Origin: Hydrotalea sandarakina
GTDB taxonomy: Bacteria; Bacteroidota; Bacteroidia; Chitinophagales; Chitinophagaceae
Length of the DNA: 64,000 nucleotides
Direction of reading: 5' to 3'
Assembly (NCBI RefSeq): GCF_003254115.1
Contig: NZ_QKZV01000009.1
Coordinates: forward strand, 54,681-118,680
Shown here: positions 1 through 10,506 of the stretch, piece by piece
Position numbering within the stretch: position 1 is the first letter of the stretch
How the letters are laid out: each line of letters begins with the position of its first letter
Program-made: the position numbers and the translations under genes
The notes under the pieces: generated by a model
What the model saw: only the letters and a program-made list of their open reading frames with translations
Told to the model about the DNA's origin: nothing
Databases searched by the model: none

Positions 1-2337
1 CCACAAGAAAACGGTAACCCTATTATAGAAAATATTGAAGTAGAAAAATTGACAGGGCCTAAAATATTAGGTAAAATTCAATTACCAATTGATAGTGATA
101 CAAGACCTAAACCCACTTCTCGCGATGAAAATCGCAAACAACGCAAACGCATTCCATTGAATAAGGTGGGTGGTAATCAACCCGGTGGTCAATTTAATCG
201 CGAACCCAAGACAGGCAATCCACAACAACGCCACGGCAACAATGCACCTGGAGGTAATGCCCCGCTTACCGGTCCTAACAGACCTGTACAGCCTGCCAAC
301 AACCGCAACAACCAACAACAAAATGGGCAAAACCAACAAGGGGGCAATCGTAATAATTTACGCAATTCACCACATCCTAAACACGGAGGTCGTGATCATA
401 GAAAAGAAGAGAAAGAAATAGACGCAAAAGATATTCAAGAAAAAATTAAGGAAACACAAGCCAAATTGGCCGGTGCCGGTGGTAGAGGTAAAAGTTTAAA
501 AGCCAAATACCGCCGTGCTAAACGCGATGAGGCAGCCGAATCAATGGGCGAAGCCACTGAAAACAATAAGTTACAGGTTACAGAATTTATTAGCGTTAGT
601 GAATTGGCCAACTTAATGGATGTAAGTTTTGCCGATGTTATTGCAAAATGTATGAACTTAGGCATCATGGTTTCAATTAATCAACGCCTTGATGCGGAAG
701 TAATTGAATTAGTGGCCAGTGAGTTTGGATATGAAGTTGAATTTATTGGCATGGATGATGTAGATGAACTAAACGAGGATGAGGAAGAAGAAGATAGCCA
801 AAACCTGGAAACCCGTCCACCCATTGTTACCATTATGGGGCATGTTGACCATGGTAAAACTTCATTGCTCGACTACATAAGAAATTCCAATGTTGTAGCC
901 GGTGAGGCCGGAGGCATTACACAACATATTGGTGCTTATGAAGTTACCTTACCCGAAAGTGGAAAGCACATTACCTTTTTAGATACGCCTGGTCACGAAG
1001 CTTTCACAGCCATGCGTGCCCGTGGTGCAAAAGTTACCGATATTGCGGTAATTGTAATTGCTGCCGATGATGCAGTAATGCCCCAAACCAAAGAAGCAAT
1101 AATCCATGCTCAAGCAGCAAATGTACCCATGATATTTGCTATTAATAAAATTGATAAAGAAGGTGCTAACCCCCAAAAAATATATGAACAACTATCGCAA
1201 ATGAACATTTTGGTGGAAGAATGGGGCGGCAAATATCAAAGCCAGGAAATTAGTGCGAAAAAAGGCTTAAACGTTAATTTATTGCTGGAAAAAATATTGT
1301 TGGAAGCTGAACTACTCGACCTAAAAGCCAATCCCAAAAAAGAAGCATCAGGTTCTATTATTGAAGCTACTTTAGATAAAGGGCGTGGTTATGTTGCCAC
1401 AATTTTAGTACAAAATGGAACTTTAAGACAAGGCGACATCATAGTAAGTGCCCAATACCATGGACGCGTTAAAGCCATGTTCAATGAACGTAATCAACGA
1501 ATAAATGAAGCACCCCCTTCAACCCCTGCCGTAATATTGGGATTGAATGGTGCACCGCAAGCCGGCGAAAAATTTAAAGTATATTTAGATGAATCCGATG
1601 CAAAAGAAGTAGCCAATAAACGGGCTCAATTAATGCGTGAACAAGGATTAAGAACCCGTAAGCACATTACCTTAGATGAAATTGGCCGACGCCTTGCATT
1701 AGGAAATTTCAAAGAGCTTAACATTATTATTAAAGGTGACGTGGATGGTTCAATTGAGGCATTAAGTGATTCCTTACAAAAACTTTCTACCGACGAAATT
1801 GCCGTAAATGTGGTTCATAAAGCTGTAGGACAAATTTCTGAAAGTGATGTACTATTGGCTACCGCTTCCGATGCCATTTTAATTGGCTTCAATGTTCGCC
1901 CATCGGCTCAAGCAGCCAAATTGGCTCAAAATGAAGGTGTTGAAATAAAAATGTACTCTATTATTTACAATGCCATTGAAGAAGTAAAAAGCGCTATGGA
2001 AGGTATGCTGGAGCCAAAAATTCAGGAAAAAGAAGTGGCAACTGTTGAAGTACGTGAAGTATTTAAGTTCGATAAAGCAACTGTTGCAGGCTGTTTTGTT
2101 GTAGAAGGCCGCATAAAACGCGATGCCAAAATACGTTTGTTTAGAGATGGCATTCTTATTTACCCACGCCAGGAAGGTGCTTTTGCAGAATTAGGAAGTT
2201 TAAAACGGTATAAAGATGATGTAAAAGAAGTACCCTCTAACATGGAATGCGGCTTAACCATTAAAAACTATGCCGATTTGGCAGTTGGCGACACTATTGT
2301 AGCTTACGAAGAATTAGAAATTAAACGTACACTATAA
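1..2337 (+). CDS. infB: Translation initiation factor IF-2, 5'-truncated by window edge
   Basis: GTPase that places initiator fMet-tRNA on the 30S subunit. The frame is open from base 1, so the true start is upstream; the TTG at 49 is internal and should not be used as a start. The first part is a low-complexity region rich in Asn, Gln, Gly and Arg, then a charged stretch, then the IF2_N helix domain. The G domain is intact: G1 GHVDHGKT at 838-861, G3 DTPGHEAF at 982-1005, G4 NKID at 1144-1155, and a SAK-type G5. Domains II, III and the C-terminal tRNA-binding domain follow and the stop is natural. The 778 residues seen lack only part of the variable N-terminus. A strong terminator follows, so infB ends its transcript. 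Confidence 0.97.
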   Translation, partial: PQENGNPIIENIEVEKLTGPKILGKIQLPIDSDTRPKPTSRDENRKQRKRIPLNKVGGNQPGGQFNREPKTGNPQQRHGNNAPGGNAPLTGPNRPVQPANNRNNQQQNGQNQQGGNRNNLRNSPHPKHGGRDHRKEEKEIDAKDIQEKIKETQAKLAGAGGRGKSLKAKYRRAKRDEAAESMGEATENNKLQVTEFISVSELANLMDVSFADVIAKCMNLGIMVSINQRLDAEVIELVASEFGYEVEFIGMDDVDELNEDEEEEDSQNLETRPPIVTIMGHVDHGKTSLLDYIRNSNVVAGEAGGITQHIGAYEVTLPESGKHITFLDTPGHEAFTAMRARGAKVTDIAVIVIAADDAVMPQTKEAIIHAQAANVPMIFAINKIDKEGANPQKIYEQLSQMNILVEEWGGKYQSQEISAKKGLNVNLLLEKILLEAELLDLKANPKKEASGSIIEATLDKGRGYVATILVQNGTLRQGDIIVSAQYHGRVKAMFNERNQRINEAPPSTPAVILGLNGAPQAGEKFKVYLDESDAKEVANKRAQLMREQGLRTRKHITLDEIGRRLALGNFKELNIIIKGDVDGSIEALSDSLQKLSTDEIAVNVVHKAVGQISESDVLLATASDAILIGFNVRPSAQAAKLAQNEGVEIKMYSIIYNAIEEVKSAMEGMLEPKIQEKEVATVEVREVFKFDKATVAGCFVVEGRIKRDAKIRLFRDGILIYPRQEGAFAELGSLKRYKDDVKEVPSNMECGLTIKNYADLAVGDTIVAYEELEIKRTL

Positions 2338-2350
2338 CTAACCCTTAATA

Positions 2351-2403
2351 AAAAATTTGCTTCAGAATAGGTTATTAACCCACACCCTGAAGCAAATTTT
2401 TTT
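2351..2403 (+). terminator. Rho-independent terminator after infB
   Basis: Perfect 15-bp inverted repeat AAAAATTTGCTTCAG (2351-2365) / CTGAAGCAAATTTTT (2387-2401) ending in a T run. The 21-nt loop holds a smaller palindrome GGTTA-T-TAACC. Confidence 0.85.
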
Positions 2404-2445
2404 GTTAAAAGCTTATTCGGCTTAAAGTTTGCAAAAGTTTAGAAG

Positions 2446-2453
2446 TACATTTG
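2446..2453 (+). promoter_or_regulatory. Candidate -7 element for the SurA-like gene
   Basis: TACATTTG matches the Bacteroidota -7 consensus TAnnTTTG exactly. No TTTG lies at the usual 19-21 bp upstream spacing, so only half of the promoter is supported. It predicts a leader of about 78 nt. Confidence 0.45.
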
Positions 2454-2535
2454 AAATACTTTTTTGTAAAAAGTAATTGGCCCTTTAAAAGGAATTTCCT
2501 TCGGCTTTATTGCAGATTACAAGCATATTTAACTT

Positions 2536-3906
2536 ATGAAACATTTTTTATTTTTTAGTTTGATTGTATGCACATCCTTAACCTCATTAAACGCACAGGT
2601 TCAAAAGGTTGTGGCAGATAAAATTGTGGCGCAAGTAGGCGATAAAATTATTTTACGTTCCGATGTGATGAATGCTATTTCCGATGCTAAAAGACAAGGA
2701 CAAGAGGCTTCCTTACCCCCACATCCGGAATGCGCATTTCTGGAAGCACAACTTATACAAAAAGCATTGGTTCTACAAGCCGAAAAAGACTCTCTAACTG
2801 TATCTGACGAAGATTTGGATGCTGCATTAGACAACCAAATAAGAGGCTTTATACGCGAATATGGTTCAAAAGAAGTATTGGAAGAAATTGCCGGTAAAAC
2901 CATTTATCAAATTAAAGAAGACTTTAGACCCGCTTTCCGCGACCGTAAATTGGCCGACCAAATGCGCAACAAAATTTTGGATAACGTAAAAGTTACCCCT
3001 AATGAAGTAAAAGCCTATTTTGATAAAATTCCAAAAGATAGCTTACCCTTCTTTGAAAGTGAAATAGAAGTTAGTCAAATTCTAATTCAACCAAAAGCCA
3101 ATAAAGAAGTGGAAGACTATGTATCGAAAGATTTATACAGTTACAAAAATCAGGTGGAAACAGGTCAAAAACGATTTGATCAATTAGCTAAATTATATTC
3201 TGACGACGTTGAAACGGAAAAACAAGGTGGCTTATTGCATTTAAACAGAAACGATAAATTCTGGGACCCTACCTTTTTATCTACCGTATTTAAACTGAAA
3301 GAAGGCCAAATTTCACCGGTTATCAAATCAAAATTTGGATTGCACATTATACAATTGGTTAGCCGTTCCGGTGATGATGCAGTGGTTCGCCATATTTTAA
3401 AAATTCCTCCCGTTACACAAACCGAAATTAATTTAGCAGTAAATAAGTTAGATTCTATCAGAAATTTAATAGAAACCAAACAAATTACTTTTGGTGAAGC
3501 TGTTAACCGCTTTAGCGATGACGAAAACAGCAAATTCACCGGAGGCCAAATTCAAGGAAGAGATGGCAGCTCATACATTACTATTGACCAATTACCGGAT
3601 AAAGATTTAATTCCCTTACTCAAAAATTTAAAACCGGGCGATATTTCTAAGCCTCAGGTTTATACCGATGACAGAGGAAGAAAAATGGTACGGTTGGTTT
3701 ATTTGAAAACCAGAACCGAACCCCATCGCGAAAACTTAAAAGAAGACTATAATAAAATTGCACAACAAGCCCTTGAAGACAAAAAACAACAAAAATTGGA
3801 ACAATGGTTCAATGATCATTTGCCTTCATTTTATATCACCATTGATAAAGAATTCAAGGGATGCAAAACATTAAACGAATGGTGGAAATATGCCGCTAAA
3901 AATTAA
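2536..3906 (+). CDS. SurA-like periplasmic peptidyl-prolyl isomerase/chaperone
   Basis: Predicted periplasmic chaperone with two parvulin (PpiC) domains, likely helping outer-membrane proteins fold. Residues 1-20 form a signal peptide ending in LNAQ. A SurA N-terminal-type helical domain covers about 25-165. The first parvulin domain is about 175-285 (QILIQPKANK, then GGLLHLNRNDKF and FGLHIIQLVSR) and the second about 285-390 (RHILKIPP, then FTGGQIQGRDG). The length of 456 aa is normal for Bacteroidota SurA-type proteins. ATG at 2536 directly begins the signal peptide. It is monocistronic, with a terminator on each side. Assignment to SurA rather than another PpiC protein rests on the domain order. 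Confidence 0.88.
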   Translation: MKHFLFFSLIVCTSLTSLNAQVQKVVADKIVAQVGDKIILRSDVMNAISDAKRQGQEASLPPHPECAFLEAQLIQKALVLQAEKDSLTVSDEDLDAALDNQIRGFIREYGSKEVLEEIAGKTIYQIKEDFRPAFRDRKLADQMRNKILDNVKVTPNEVKAYFDKIPKDSLPFFESEIEVSQILIQPKANKEVEDYVSKDLYSYKNQVETGQKRFDQLAKLYSDDVETEKQGGLLHLNRNDKFWDPTFLSTVFKLKEGQISPVIKSKFGLHIIQLVSRSGDDAVVRHILKIPPVTQTEINLAVNKLDSIRNLIETKQITFGEAVNRFSDDENSKFTGGQIQGRDGSSYITIDQLPDKDLIPLLKNLKPGDISKPQVYTDDRGRKMVRLVYLKTRTEPHRENLKEDYNKIAQQALEDKKQQKLEQWFNDHLPSFYITIDKEFKGCKTLNEWWKYAAKN

Positions 3907-3925
3907 ATCCGTATAGTTCTTTAAG

Positions 3926-3956
3926 AGCCCCTCATCTAAAAATCAGGGGCTTTTTT
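3926..3956 (+). terminator. Rho-independent terminator after the SurA-like gene
   Basis: AGCCCCT (3926-3932) pairs with AGGGGCT (3945-3951), followed by six T. Confidence 0.9.
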
Positions 3957-4240
3957 ATTGCATTATCCAAAATCTTTTACCAGCAAAATGTATGATTTCA
4001 TAGGCATGGTAAAAATTAAACATACTTAATTCAGTCAACACATTACCCAGTGAAATCGTGCAATAATCCTCGTATTAACTTCAAACCAAAAAGCCTAACA
4101 AATAGGTAAAATTTTAAATAAAAAATAGGCAAATAAATATTGTTTGCCAAAACATTATAAACGCATCAGGCTGTACTTTTGTGGCTGCATAAATTATTAT
4201 TTAATGCTTGTCTTTTATACATTTTTTTAAATCGTTCATC
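3957..4240. other. Intergenic region upstream of prpBCD
   Basis: AT-rich gap with no credible ORF. It holds an inverted repeat GGCAAA-N9-TTTGCC at 4128-4148 and a -7 element at 4174-4181, so it is the prp promoter/operator region. A TTG at 4208 would give an 11-residue N-terminal extension of PrpB with no family support. Confidence 0.6.
4174..4181 (+). promoter_or_regulatory. Candidate -7 element of the prpBCD promoter
   Basis: TACTTTTG fits TAnnTTTG exactly and would start RNA near 4186, about 55 nt before prpB. No good -33 TTTG is seen at 19-21 bp, which suits an activator-dependent promoter. Confidence 0.5.
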
Positions 4241-5140
4241 ATGCAGCAGTCAATTGTATCAGGTTCGCCCGGCTTTAGGTTTAAAGAAGCCATGCAAAAC
4301 GAAAAACCGCTTCAAATAGTGGGCACCATTAATGCCAACCATGCTTTACTGGCTACCCAAAGCGGATTTAAAGCTATTTATTTGTCAGGTGGTGGTGTAG
4401 CAGCCGGTTCTTTGGGCATTCCCGATTTAGGCATTACCACATTAGAAGATGTTTTAATTGATATAAACAGAATTACCAATGTTACCGATACCCCGCTATT
4501 GGTAGATGTAGATACCGGATTTGGATCATCTGCTTTTAATATAGCACGAACCGTAAAATCGCTTATCAAAGCAGGAGCCGCTGCATTGCATATTGAAGAC
4601 CAGGTAGGTGCTAAACGTTGCGGACATCGCCCCGGTAAAGAAGTGGTAAGCAAGGAAGAAATGGTTGACCGTATAAAGGCGGCTGTGGACGCTAAAACCG
4701 ATGAGCACTTTGTAATAGGTGCCCGTACTGATGCTTTAGCCAATGAAGGCTTAGAAAAAACTTTGGAAAGAGCTGTTGCTTATAAAGAAGCAGGGGCTGA
4801 TTTTATTTTTGCCGAAGCAATAACAAACATTAGTTATTATCAGAAATTTGTAGATGCAACCGGCATTCCGGTATTGGCCAATATTACAGAGTTCGGAATG
4901 ACCCCATTATATACCGTTCAGGAATTGCGCGATGCAGGGGTTGGCTTGGTATTATATCCCTTATCTGCATTTAGAGCAGCAAATAAAGCAGCTTTGAATG
5001 TGTACCAACATATTCGTACCGATGGTACACAGAAAAATGTTTTAGATACCATGCAAACCCGTGAAGAACTTTATAAAAGCATTGGCTATTATGAATATGA
5101 ACAAAAAATTGATAACCTTTTTAAAAAAAATAAACAATGA
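4241..5140 (+). CDS. prpB: Methylisocitrate lyase
   Basis: Splits 2-methylisocitrate into pyruvate and succinate, the last step of the methylcitrate cycle for propionyl-CoA. It belongs to the isocitrate lyase/PEP mutase superfamily. The loop KRCGHRP carries the catalytic Cys127, preceded by the metal-site region [10 protein letters not shown] (87-95); [16 protein letters not shown] and the MQTREELY C-terminal segment are near-identical to enterobacterial PrpB. The start is ATG 4241 (299 aa), matching the family N-terminus; the upstream in-frame TTG at 4208 is rejected. First gene of prpBCD; its stop overlaps the prpC start by 4 nt (ATGA), implying translational coupling. Confidence 0.96.
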   Translation: MQQSIVSGSPGFRFKEAMQNEKPLQIVGTINANHALLATQSGFKAIYLSGGGVAAGSLGIPDLGITTLEDVLIDINRITNVTDTPLLVDVDTGFGSSAFNIARTVKSLIKAGAAALHIEDQVGAKRCGHRPGKEVVSKEEMVDRIKAAVDAKTDEHFVIGARTDALANEGLEKTLERAVAYKEAGADFIFAEAITNISYYQKFVDATGIPVLANITEFGMTPLYTVQELRDAGVGLVLYPLSAFRAANKAALNVYQHIRTDGTQKNVLDTMQTREELYKSIGYYEYEQKIDNLFKKNKQ

Positions 5141-6288
5141 CAGAAAATACAACACCCACACCAAAGCCCAAAAAAAGCGTAGCGCTTTCCGGTATTGTTG
5201 CCGGTAATACGGCTCTTTGCACAGTTGGTAAAAGTGGTAACGATTTGCATTACCGCGGCTATAATATTCTTGACTTAGCCGAAAAAGCAGAATTTGAAGA
5301 AGTAGCTTATTTACTGATTCACGGCGAATTACCCAATAAAGCACAATTAGCTGCCTATAAAACTAAATTAAAGTCATTAAGAGGTTTGCCTGTAGTGGTA
5401 AAACAAGTGTTGCAACATATTCCTGCCGCCGCACACCCAATGGATGTGTTACGTACAGCCGTATCCGTTATGGGAACCATATTACCTGAAAAAGAAGACC
5501 ACAATGTGGCAGGAGCGAAAGATATTGCTGATAAATTGTTGGCATCACTCAGTTCTGCATTATTATATTGGTACCACTTTTCACACAACGGTAAACAAAT
5601 TGATGTAGAAACAGATGATGATAGCATAGGTGCACATTTTTTACATTTATTACATGGCAAAAAACCAAGTAAATCTTGGGAAAGAGCCATGCATACTTCA
5701 TTAATTTTATATGCTGAACACGAATTCAATGCATCTACTTTTACCGGACGCGTAATTGCTGGAACTGCCTCTGATTTTTATTCGGCCATTACAGGAGCTA
5801 TTGGCGCATTACGTGGACCCAAACATGGTGGTGCGAATGAAGTAGCTTATGATATTCAAAGCCGCTATACCTCGGCCGATGAAGCAGAACAAGACATTAA
5901 AAAAAGGTTGGAAAATAAAGAAGTAATCATTGGCTTTGGCCACCCTGTTTACACCATTTCCGACCCGCGTAATGTGGTAATTAAAAAAATTGCTCACGAC
6001 CTTTCAAAAGAAGCCAATGACATGCAACTATATCAGGTTGCAGAACGCATTGAAACCATAATGTGGAATGAGAAAAAAATGTTCCCCAATCTCGATTGGT
6101 TTTCAGCAGTATCTTATCATTTAATGGGTGTACCTACTGCCATGTTTACCCCTTTGTTCGTTGTTGCAAGAGTTACCGGTTGGAGCGCACATATTATTGA
6201 ACAAAGGCAAGATGGAAAAATCATTCGTCCAAGCGCAAACTACACAGGCCCTGAAAACAGAGATTTTGTACCCATAGAAAAACGTTAA
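5137..6288 (+). CDS. prpC: 2-methylcitrate synthase
   Basis: Citrate-synthase family enzyme condensing propionyl-CoA with oxaloacetate. The family histidine motifs are present: [10 protein letters not shown] near the middle and [13 protein letters not shown] after it, followed by the C-terminal RPSANYTGP segment typical of PrpC/short citrate synthases. At 383 aa it is of the short type. Position between prpB and prpD, with a 4-nt overlap with prpB, makes the methylcitrate role much more likely than a citrate synthase role; citrate synthase side activity is common in this group. Confidence 0.95.
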   Translation: MTENTTPTPKPKKSVALSGIVAGNTALCTVGKSGNDLHYRGYNILDLAEKAEFEEVAYLLIHGELPNKAQLAAYKTKLKSLRGLPVVVKQVLQHIPAAAHPMDVLRTAVSVMGTILPEKEDHNVAGAKDIADKLLASLSSALLYWYHFSHNGKQIDVETDDDSIGAHFLHLLHGKKPSKSWERAMHTSLILYAEHEFNASTFTGRVIAGTASDFYSAITGAIGALRGPKHGGANEVAYDIQSRYTSADEAEQDIKKRLENKEVIIGFGHPVYTISDPRNVVIKKIAHDLSKEANDMQLYQVAERIETIMWNEKKMFPNLDWFSAVSYHLMGVPTAMFTPLFVVARVTGWSAHIIEQRQDGKIIRPSANYTGPENRDFVPIEKR

Positions 6289-6319
6289 TCCTATTCGTAA
6301 TAAATAAAATAATTTAAGA

Positions 6320-7771
6320 ATGTCACAACACATTAGCAATGAACGTCCCCAACCTGATACAGTTTTAACCGACATAGTTGATTATGTATTGAATTATGAA
6401 ATTAAAAATGAACTTGCTTGGAAAACTGCACATTACTGTTTGCTGGACACTTTAGGTTGTGGATTTGAAGCGCTCACTTATCCTGCCTGTACCAAATTAT
6501 TAGGTCCCATTGTACATGGCACTATTGTTCCCAATGGCGCAAAGGTTCCGGGAACTCAATTTCAGTTAGATCCGGTTCAGGCAGCATTCAATATTGGCGC
6601 CATGATTCGGTGGCTTGATTTTAATGATACCTGGCTGGCTGCAGAGTGGGGACACCCATCTGATAATTTAGGAGGCATTTTGGCAACAGCCGATTGGCTT
6701 TCGCGCACTTATGTTGCAGCCGGCAAACCTGCTTTATTAATGAAAGATGTATTAGATGCCATGATCAGAGCCCATGAAATTCAGGGAGTCTTGGCATTAG
6801 AAAACTCATTTAATAAAGTGGGATTAGACCATGTCTTATTAGTGAAAGTGGCTTCAACAGCGGTAGTGGGTAAACTCATCGGTTTAACCCGTGATGAATT
6901 AATTAATGCTGTTTCCAATGCGTTTCTCGATGGTCATTCTTTACGCACCTATCGCCATGCTCCCAACACCGGAAGTCGAAAATCATGGGCAGCGGGTGAT
7001 GCTACGTCAAGGGCTGTACGTTTAGCATTAATTGCTAAAACCGGCGAAATGGGATATCCTTCCGTGCTTACAGCGCCCAAATGGGGCTTTTACGATGTGC
7101 TATTCAAAGGAAACACTTTCCAATTTCAACGCGATTATGGCTCGTATGTAATGGAAAATGTTTTATTTAAAATATCATTCCCTGCTGAGTTCCACGCCCA
7201 AACTGCGGTTGAAGCTGCAATGACTATACATAAACAGTTACAAGCAATGGGCAAATCATCCAATGATATAAAACACATAACAATTCGCACGCATGAAGCT
7301 GCCATTCGCATTATTGATAAAAAAGGCCCATTGAATAATCCGGCCGATCGTGACCACTGTATTCAGTACATGGTTGCCATACCGCTTATCTTTGGTCGCC
7401 TAACAGCTGCCGATTATGAAGACAATGTGGCTGCTGATAGCCGAATTGATGCTTTGCGCGAAAAAATTACTTGTGTTGAAGACCCTCAATTTACCAGAGA
7501 TTACCACGATCCGGAAAAACGCTCAATTGCAAACGCGCTTACAGTTGAATTAAATGATGGAACTCAATTAAATGAAGTTGTGGTAGAATACCCTATTGGC
7601 CATAAGCGCAGAAGAGAAGAGGGTATTCCGGAATTATTGAAAAAGTTCAAAATTAATTTGGCACGCAAATTCCCTGAGAAACAACAGCAAAACATTTTGA
7701 ACATTGCATTAAACTACAACACGCTTATCAATACTCACGTAGATGAGTTTGTTGATTTAATGGTAATATAG
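6320..7771 (+). CDS. prpD: 2-methylcitrate dehydratase (MmgE/PrpD family)
   Basis: Cofactor-free dehydratase turning 2-methylcitrate into 2-methyl-cis-aconitate. The 483-aa protein starts with the [11 protein letters not shown] helix and keeps family blocks: [49 protein letters not shown] and the [16 protein letters not shown] [14 protein letters not shown]. It lies 31 bp after prpC and ends the operon at a strong terminator. No acnD/prpF pair is nearby, so this is the PrpD version of the pathway; hydration to methylisocitrate would need an aconitase encoded elsewhere. No PrpR-type regulator is adjacent. Confidence 0.96.
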   Translation: MSQHISNERPQPDTVLTDIVDYVLNYEIKNELAWKTAHYCLLDTLGCGFEALTYPACTKLLGPIVHGTIVPNGAKVPGTQFQLDPVQAAFNIGAMIRWLDFNDTWLAAEWGHPSDNLGGILATADWLSRTYVAAGKPALLMKDVLDAMIRAHEIQGVLALENSFNKVGLDHVLLVKVASTAVVGKLIGLTRDELINAVSNAFLDGHSLRTYRHAPNTGSRKSWAAGDATSRAVRLALIAKTGEMGYPSVLTAPKWGFYDVLFKGNTFQFQRDYGSYVMENVLFKISFPAEFHAQTAVEAAMTIHKQLQAMGKSSNDIKHITIRTHEAAIRIIDKKGPLNNPADRDHCIQYMVAIPLIFGRLTAADYEDNVAADSRIDALREKITCVEDPQFTRDYHDPEKRSIANALTVELNDGTQLNEVVVEYPIGHKRRREEGIPELLKKFKINLARKFPEKQQQNILNIALNYNTLINTHVDEFVDLMVI

Positions 7772-7830
7772 TTTAGTACAGTAAACAAACAGCATGAATC
7801 ATTTTTGCTGTATTTGTTTTCTGAAAATAT

Positions 7831-7868
7831 AAAGAGGCTGTATGAACTAAATACAGCCTCTTTTTTTT
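7831..7868. terminator. Bidirectional terminator between prpD and the SUF operon
   Basis: Perfect 13-bp inverted repeat AAAGAGGCTGTAT (7831-7843) / ATACAGCCTCTTT (7851-7863), then a T run on the plus strand. It sits between convergent transcripts and can serve prpBCD and possibly the suf-rrf2 transcript. Confidence 0.88.
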
Positions 7869-7950
7869 ACTTGAAATAGTTTGATTTAAACAGCACAGTA
7901 AGATGCTGAATATACAAGTGTGTTACCGTTGTTTATATTGATTAAATAAA

Positions 7951-8439
7951 CTAAGCGGGTTCTGCCTCTTTCAATAATTGCAAATGCGCCTGAAAAAGAT
8001 TGCTGAGCAGGTTTTCTGAGTTTTGCTCACTTCCAATTAAATCTTGTAAGCTCACTTTATCTAATAGTTGATCAATTGAAAACTGTACCATTTGCCATAA
8101 TGAACGAACAGAACAATCAACCGAATTATTACAAAAACGCATGGCACCACTGTAATCACCGCAAAACTCTTTTGAAAACAAAGCACCACCTAACGATTTA
8201 AGTACCTGGTTTACATTAATTTCTTTAGCAGGTCGGGCTAACACATAGCCACCTACGTTACCGGGTGTACTATTTATGTAACCGGCTTTCCGTAACAAAC
8301 GGGTTAGCTTTGCTATATATGCTTTCGTTAAGCCTTCTGCCTGGCTTAATGCAAGAATGCTCAGACCCTCGTTGTCTTTGCAACGTGCAATGCGTATTAA
8401 TATTCTTAAACCATATTCTTCCTGTGCAGTTATTTTCAT
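7951..8439 (-). CDS. Rrf2-family regulator, probable Fe-S-sensing SUF repressor
   Basis: Winged-helix Rrf2/IscR-type regulator (162 aa). The N-terminus MKITAQEEYGLRIL and the GNVGGYVLARP wing are typical. Three cysteines, Cys93, Cys103 and Cys109, lie where IscR holds its 2Fe-2S cluster (E. coli IscR uses Cys92, Cys98, Cys104), with wider first spacing. It is the last gene of the SUF operon, 55 bp after the DUF59 gene. Inference: it senses cluster supply and feeds back on the sufB promoter, where an inverted repeat overlaps the -33 box. Cluster binding cannot be proved from sequence. Confidence 0.88.
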   Translation of the reverse strand: MKITAQEEYGLRILIRIARCKDNEGLSILALSQAEGLTKAYIAKLTRLLRKAGYINSTPGNVGGYVLARPAKEINVNQVLKSLGGALFSKEFCGDYSGAMRFCNNSVDCSVRSLWQMVQFSIDQLLDKVSLQDLIGSEQNSENLLSNLFQAHLQLLKEAEPA

Positions 8440-8494
8440 GTTGATTGATTTAATTTTTCAATTAACAGAATATTTTACGGATAAATCATTAGAA

Positions 8495-8806
8495 TTATAG
8501 GAAACCCAATGTTAATTGGGCAGCTTCGCTCATCATACTTTTATCCCAAGGTGGATTCCAAACCACAGAAACATGTACATCATTTACCCCTTCAATTGCT
8601 CGCACTTTTTGGTCAACCTCAATAGGCAATTCCTGTGCAGCTGGGCAACTTGGTGCGGTTAATGTCATTACAATTTGAACATTATTAATCGGCAATACTT
8701 TCACCTCATAAATCAATCCCAACTCATATATATCTACCGGAATTTCCGGATCATAAATTTGATGGAGTACTTCAATTACTTTTTCCCGCAATACTTCAGG
8801 TTCCAT
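8495..8806 (-). CDS. DUF59/MIP18-family Fe-S assembly protein (SufT-like)
   Basis: 103-aa MIP18/DUF59 protein. Motifs are VLHQIYDPEIPVDIYELGLIYEV at the start, then MTLTAPSCPAAQELP with the conserved Cys, and VHVSVVWNPPWDKSMMSEAAQLTLG at the end. This family includes SufT and PaaD and supports maturation of Fe-S proteins. It lies 12 bp after sufE in the SUF operon, which favours a SufT-type role over PaaD even though a paaZ gene occurs elsewhere in the window. Confidence 0.9.
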   Translation of the reverse strand: MEPEVLREKVIEVLHQIYDPEIPVDIYELGLIYEVKVLPINNVQIVMTLTAPSCPAAQELPIEVDQKVRAIEGVNDVHVSVVWNPPWDKSMMSEAAQLTLGFL

Positions 8807-8818
8807 GTGTATTCAATT

Positions 8819-9253
8819 TTAAGAATGTATTGATTGAAAAGCCAAAGCATAATTTTTCATTTGCTGAATCATAGCCCTTAAACCGTTTGAACGAGTTTGT
8901 GCCAAATGCGACATCATACCAATATCTTGCAAAAAGCCCAACTTAGCTTGTAAAATTTCATCAGGTGTAAGTCCCGATAATACTTTAATTAACAAGCTTA
9001 CCAAACCTTTTACAATAACGGCATCACTATCCGCTTTAAAATACACTTTACCATTTTCAAAGTTGGCCACTAACCAAACAGTTGACTGACAACCTTTAAT
9101 TATATTTTCTTCCAGTTTGTATTTTGCATCAAGGGGTGGCAGTTGTTTACCCAACTCAATAATATATTCATATTTTTCTTCCCAACTGTCTAACAACGAA
9201 AAAGCTTCAACAATCTCTGCTTCTCTTGCCGCTATGGTATTGGATTCACTCAT
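8819..9253 (-). CDS. sufE: SufE sulfur acceptor protein
   Basis: Accepts persulfide sulfur from SufS and passes it to the SufBCD scaffold. The active cysteine is Cys55 in IIKGCQSTVW (E. coli SufE Cys51). The start is set at ATG 9253 (144 aa), giving the MSESN N-terminus and one base between the sufS stop and this start; a longer reading from 9283 would overlap sufS by 29 nt and adds nothing conserved. Confidence 0.94.
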   Translation of the reverse strand: MSESNTIAAREAEIVEAFSLLDSWEEKYEYIIELGKQLPPLDAKYKLEENIIKGCQSTVWLVANFENGKVYFKADSDAVIVKGLVSLLIKVLSGLTPDEILQAKLGFLQDIGMMSHLAQTRSNGLRAMIQQMKNYALAFQSIHS

Positions 9254-9254
9254 A

Positions 9255-10505
9255 CTATAAAAGCATTTTAATTGATTTTTCAATTCCTTTCACTAAAGCA
9301 TCAACCTCTTCAAAAGTATTATACATGGCAAATGAAGCACGAACGGTACCGGGAATACCAAACCGATGCATTAAAGGTTGTGTACAATGATGACCGGTAC
9401 GAACTGCAATTGCCTGATTATCTAATAAAACCCCCATATCTTGTGGGTGAATATTTTTTACCAGAAATGATATTACGCCGGTTTTATTTTGGGCTGTACC
9501 ATAAATACGTAGATCATCTATTTGCAACATTTTATCGGTTGCATAAGCCAATAACGCATTTTCGTGCGCCTGAATTTTTTCAATACCGGTTTGCTGCATA
9601 AAATCAATAGCGGCTTTCAAAGCAACAGTGTCAGCAATATTAGGCGTACCGGCCTCATATTTGTAGGGCAGAACAGCATAAGTAGTTTTTTCAAAACTCA
9701 CTTCCTTAATCATTTCCCCACCGCCCATAAAAACCGGCATGCTTTCAAGTAATGCTTTTTTGCCGTATAGTACACCCACTCCGGTTGGCCCGTAAATTTT
9801 ATGGCCTGAAAAAGCATAGAAATCGCAATTTAGTTGCTGCACCTGAATATTTAAGTGAACAGTTGCTTGTGCACCATCAACTAACACCAATGCACCTACG
9901 TTATGTGCCATAGTTATAATATCGCTTATGGGATTGATAGTACCTAAGCTATTAGACACATAAGTAATTGCTACCAGTTTTGTTTTAGGCGATAACAGCT
10001 TTTCAAATTCTTCCATAATTAGTTCACCGGCATCATTTACGGGAACTACTTTTAAAACAGCTTTTTTTTCAGCACATAAAATTTGCCATGGAACAATATT
10101 AGAGTGGTGTTCCATAGCAGAAATTAAAATTTCATCACCTTCATGTATATTTTGCTTACCCCAAGTATTGGCAACCAAATTAATTGACTCAGTTGTGCCA
10201 CGGGTAAAAATAATTTCCTCGGGTGCTGCTGCACCAATAAAAGATTGAACCGCCAAACGGGTAGCTTCATAAGCTGTGGTAGCTTCTTCAGCCAAAGTGT
10301 GAATGCCGCGATGTATGTTGGCATTCGTATTCACATAAAAATCGCGCAAAGCATTAATAACTGCCCAAGGCTTTTGTGTAGTTGCCGCATTATCTAAATA
10401 AACTATGGGCTTGTTGTTTATAGTACGCTGTAATAAAGGGAATTGTGAACGAATTTCACTAACAGGTAACGTATTGAATATTGCACTTGCGGTTTCCATA
10501 ATCAT
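9255..10505 (-). CDS. sufS: Cysteine desulfurase SufS
   Basis: PLP enzyme releasing sulfur from cysteine for Fe-S assembly (group II NifS-like). PLP lysine is Lys236 in SGHKIYGP, the cofactor-stacking His lies in MEHHSN (131-136), and the persulfide Cys374 sits in VRTGHHCTQPLM. The 416-aa length is normal. Start is ATG 10505 with another ATG two codons on (10499); either gives one product in practice. Only 1 bp separates the sufD stop from this start. Confidence 0.96.
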   Translation of the reverse strand: MIMETASAIFNTLPVSEIRSQFPLLQRTINNKPIVYLDNAATTQKPWAVINALRDFYVNTNANIHRGIHTLAEEATTAYEATRLAVQSFIGAAAPEEIIFTRGTTESINLVANTWGKQNIHEGDEILISAMEHHSNIVPWQILCAEKKAVLKVVPVNDAGELIMEEFEKLLSPKTKLVAITYVSNSLGTINPISDIITMAHNVGALVLVDGAQATVHLNIQVQQLNCDFYAFSGHKIYGPTGVGVLYGKKALLESMPVFMGGGEMIKEVSFEKTTYAVLPYKYEAGTPNIADTVALKAAIDFMQQTGIEKIQAHENALLAYATDKMLQIDDLRIYGTAQNKTGVISFLVKNIHPQDMGVLLDNQAIAVRTGHHCTQPLMHRFGIPGTVRASFAMYNTFEEVDALVKGIEKSIKMLL

Positions 10506-10506
10506 A

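Noticed and set aside
49..51. TTG as the infB start codon
   Set aside because: The reading frame is open upstream to base 1 and encodes conserved-looking sequence ([17 protein letters not shown]), so the start is outside the window.
170..421. Plus-strand frame inside infB, and opposite-strand frames at 82-339, 435-668 and 979-1191
   Set aside because: Shadows of infB; products have no domain and infB is certain.
4208..4240. N-terminal extension of PrpB from TTG 4208
   Set aside because: The 11 added residues have no family support; ATG 4241 matches the PrpB N-terminus.
9272..9601. 109-aa frame antisense to sufS
   Set aside because: Overlaps a certain gene and gives no recognisable protein.
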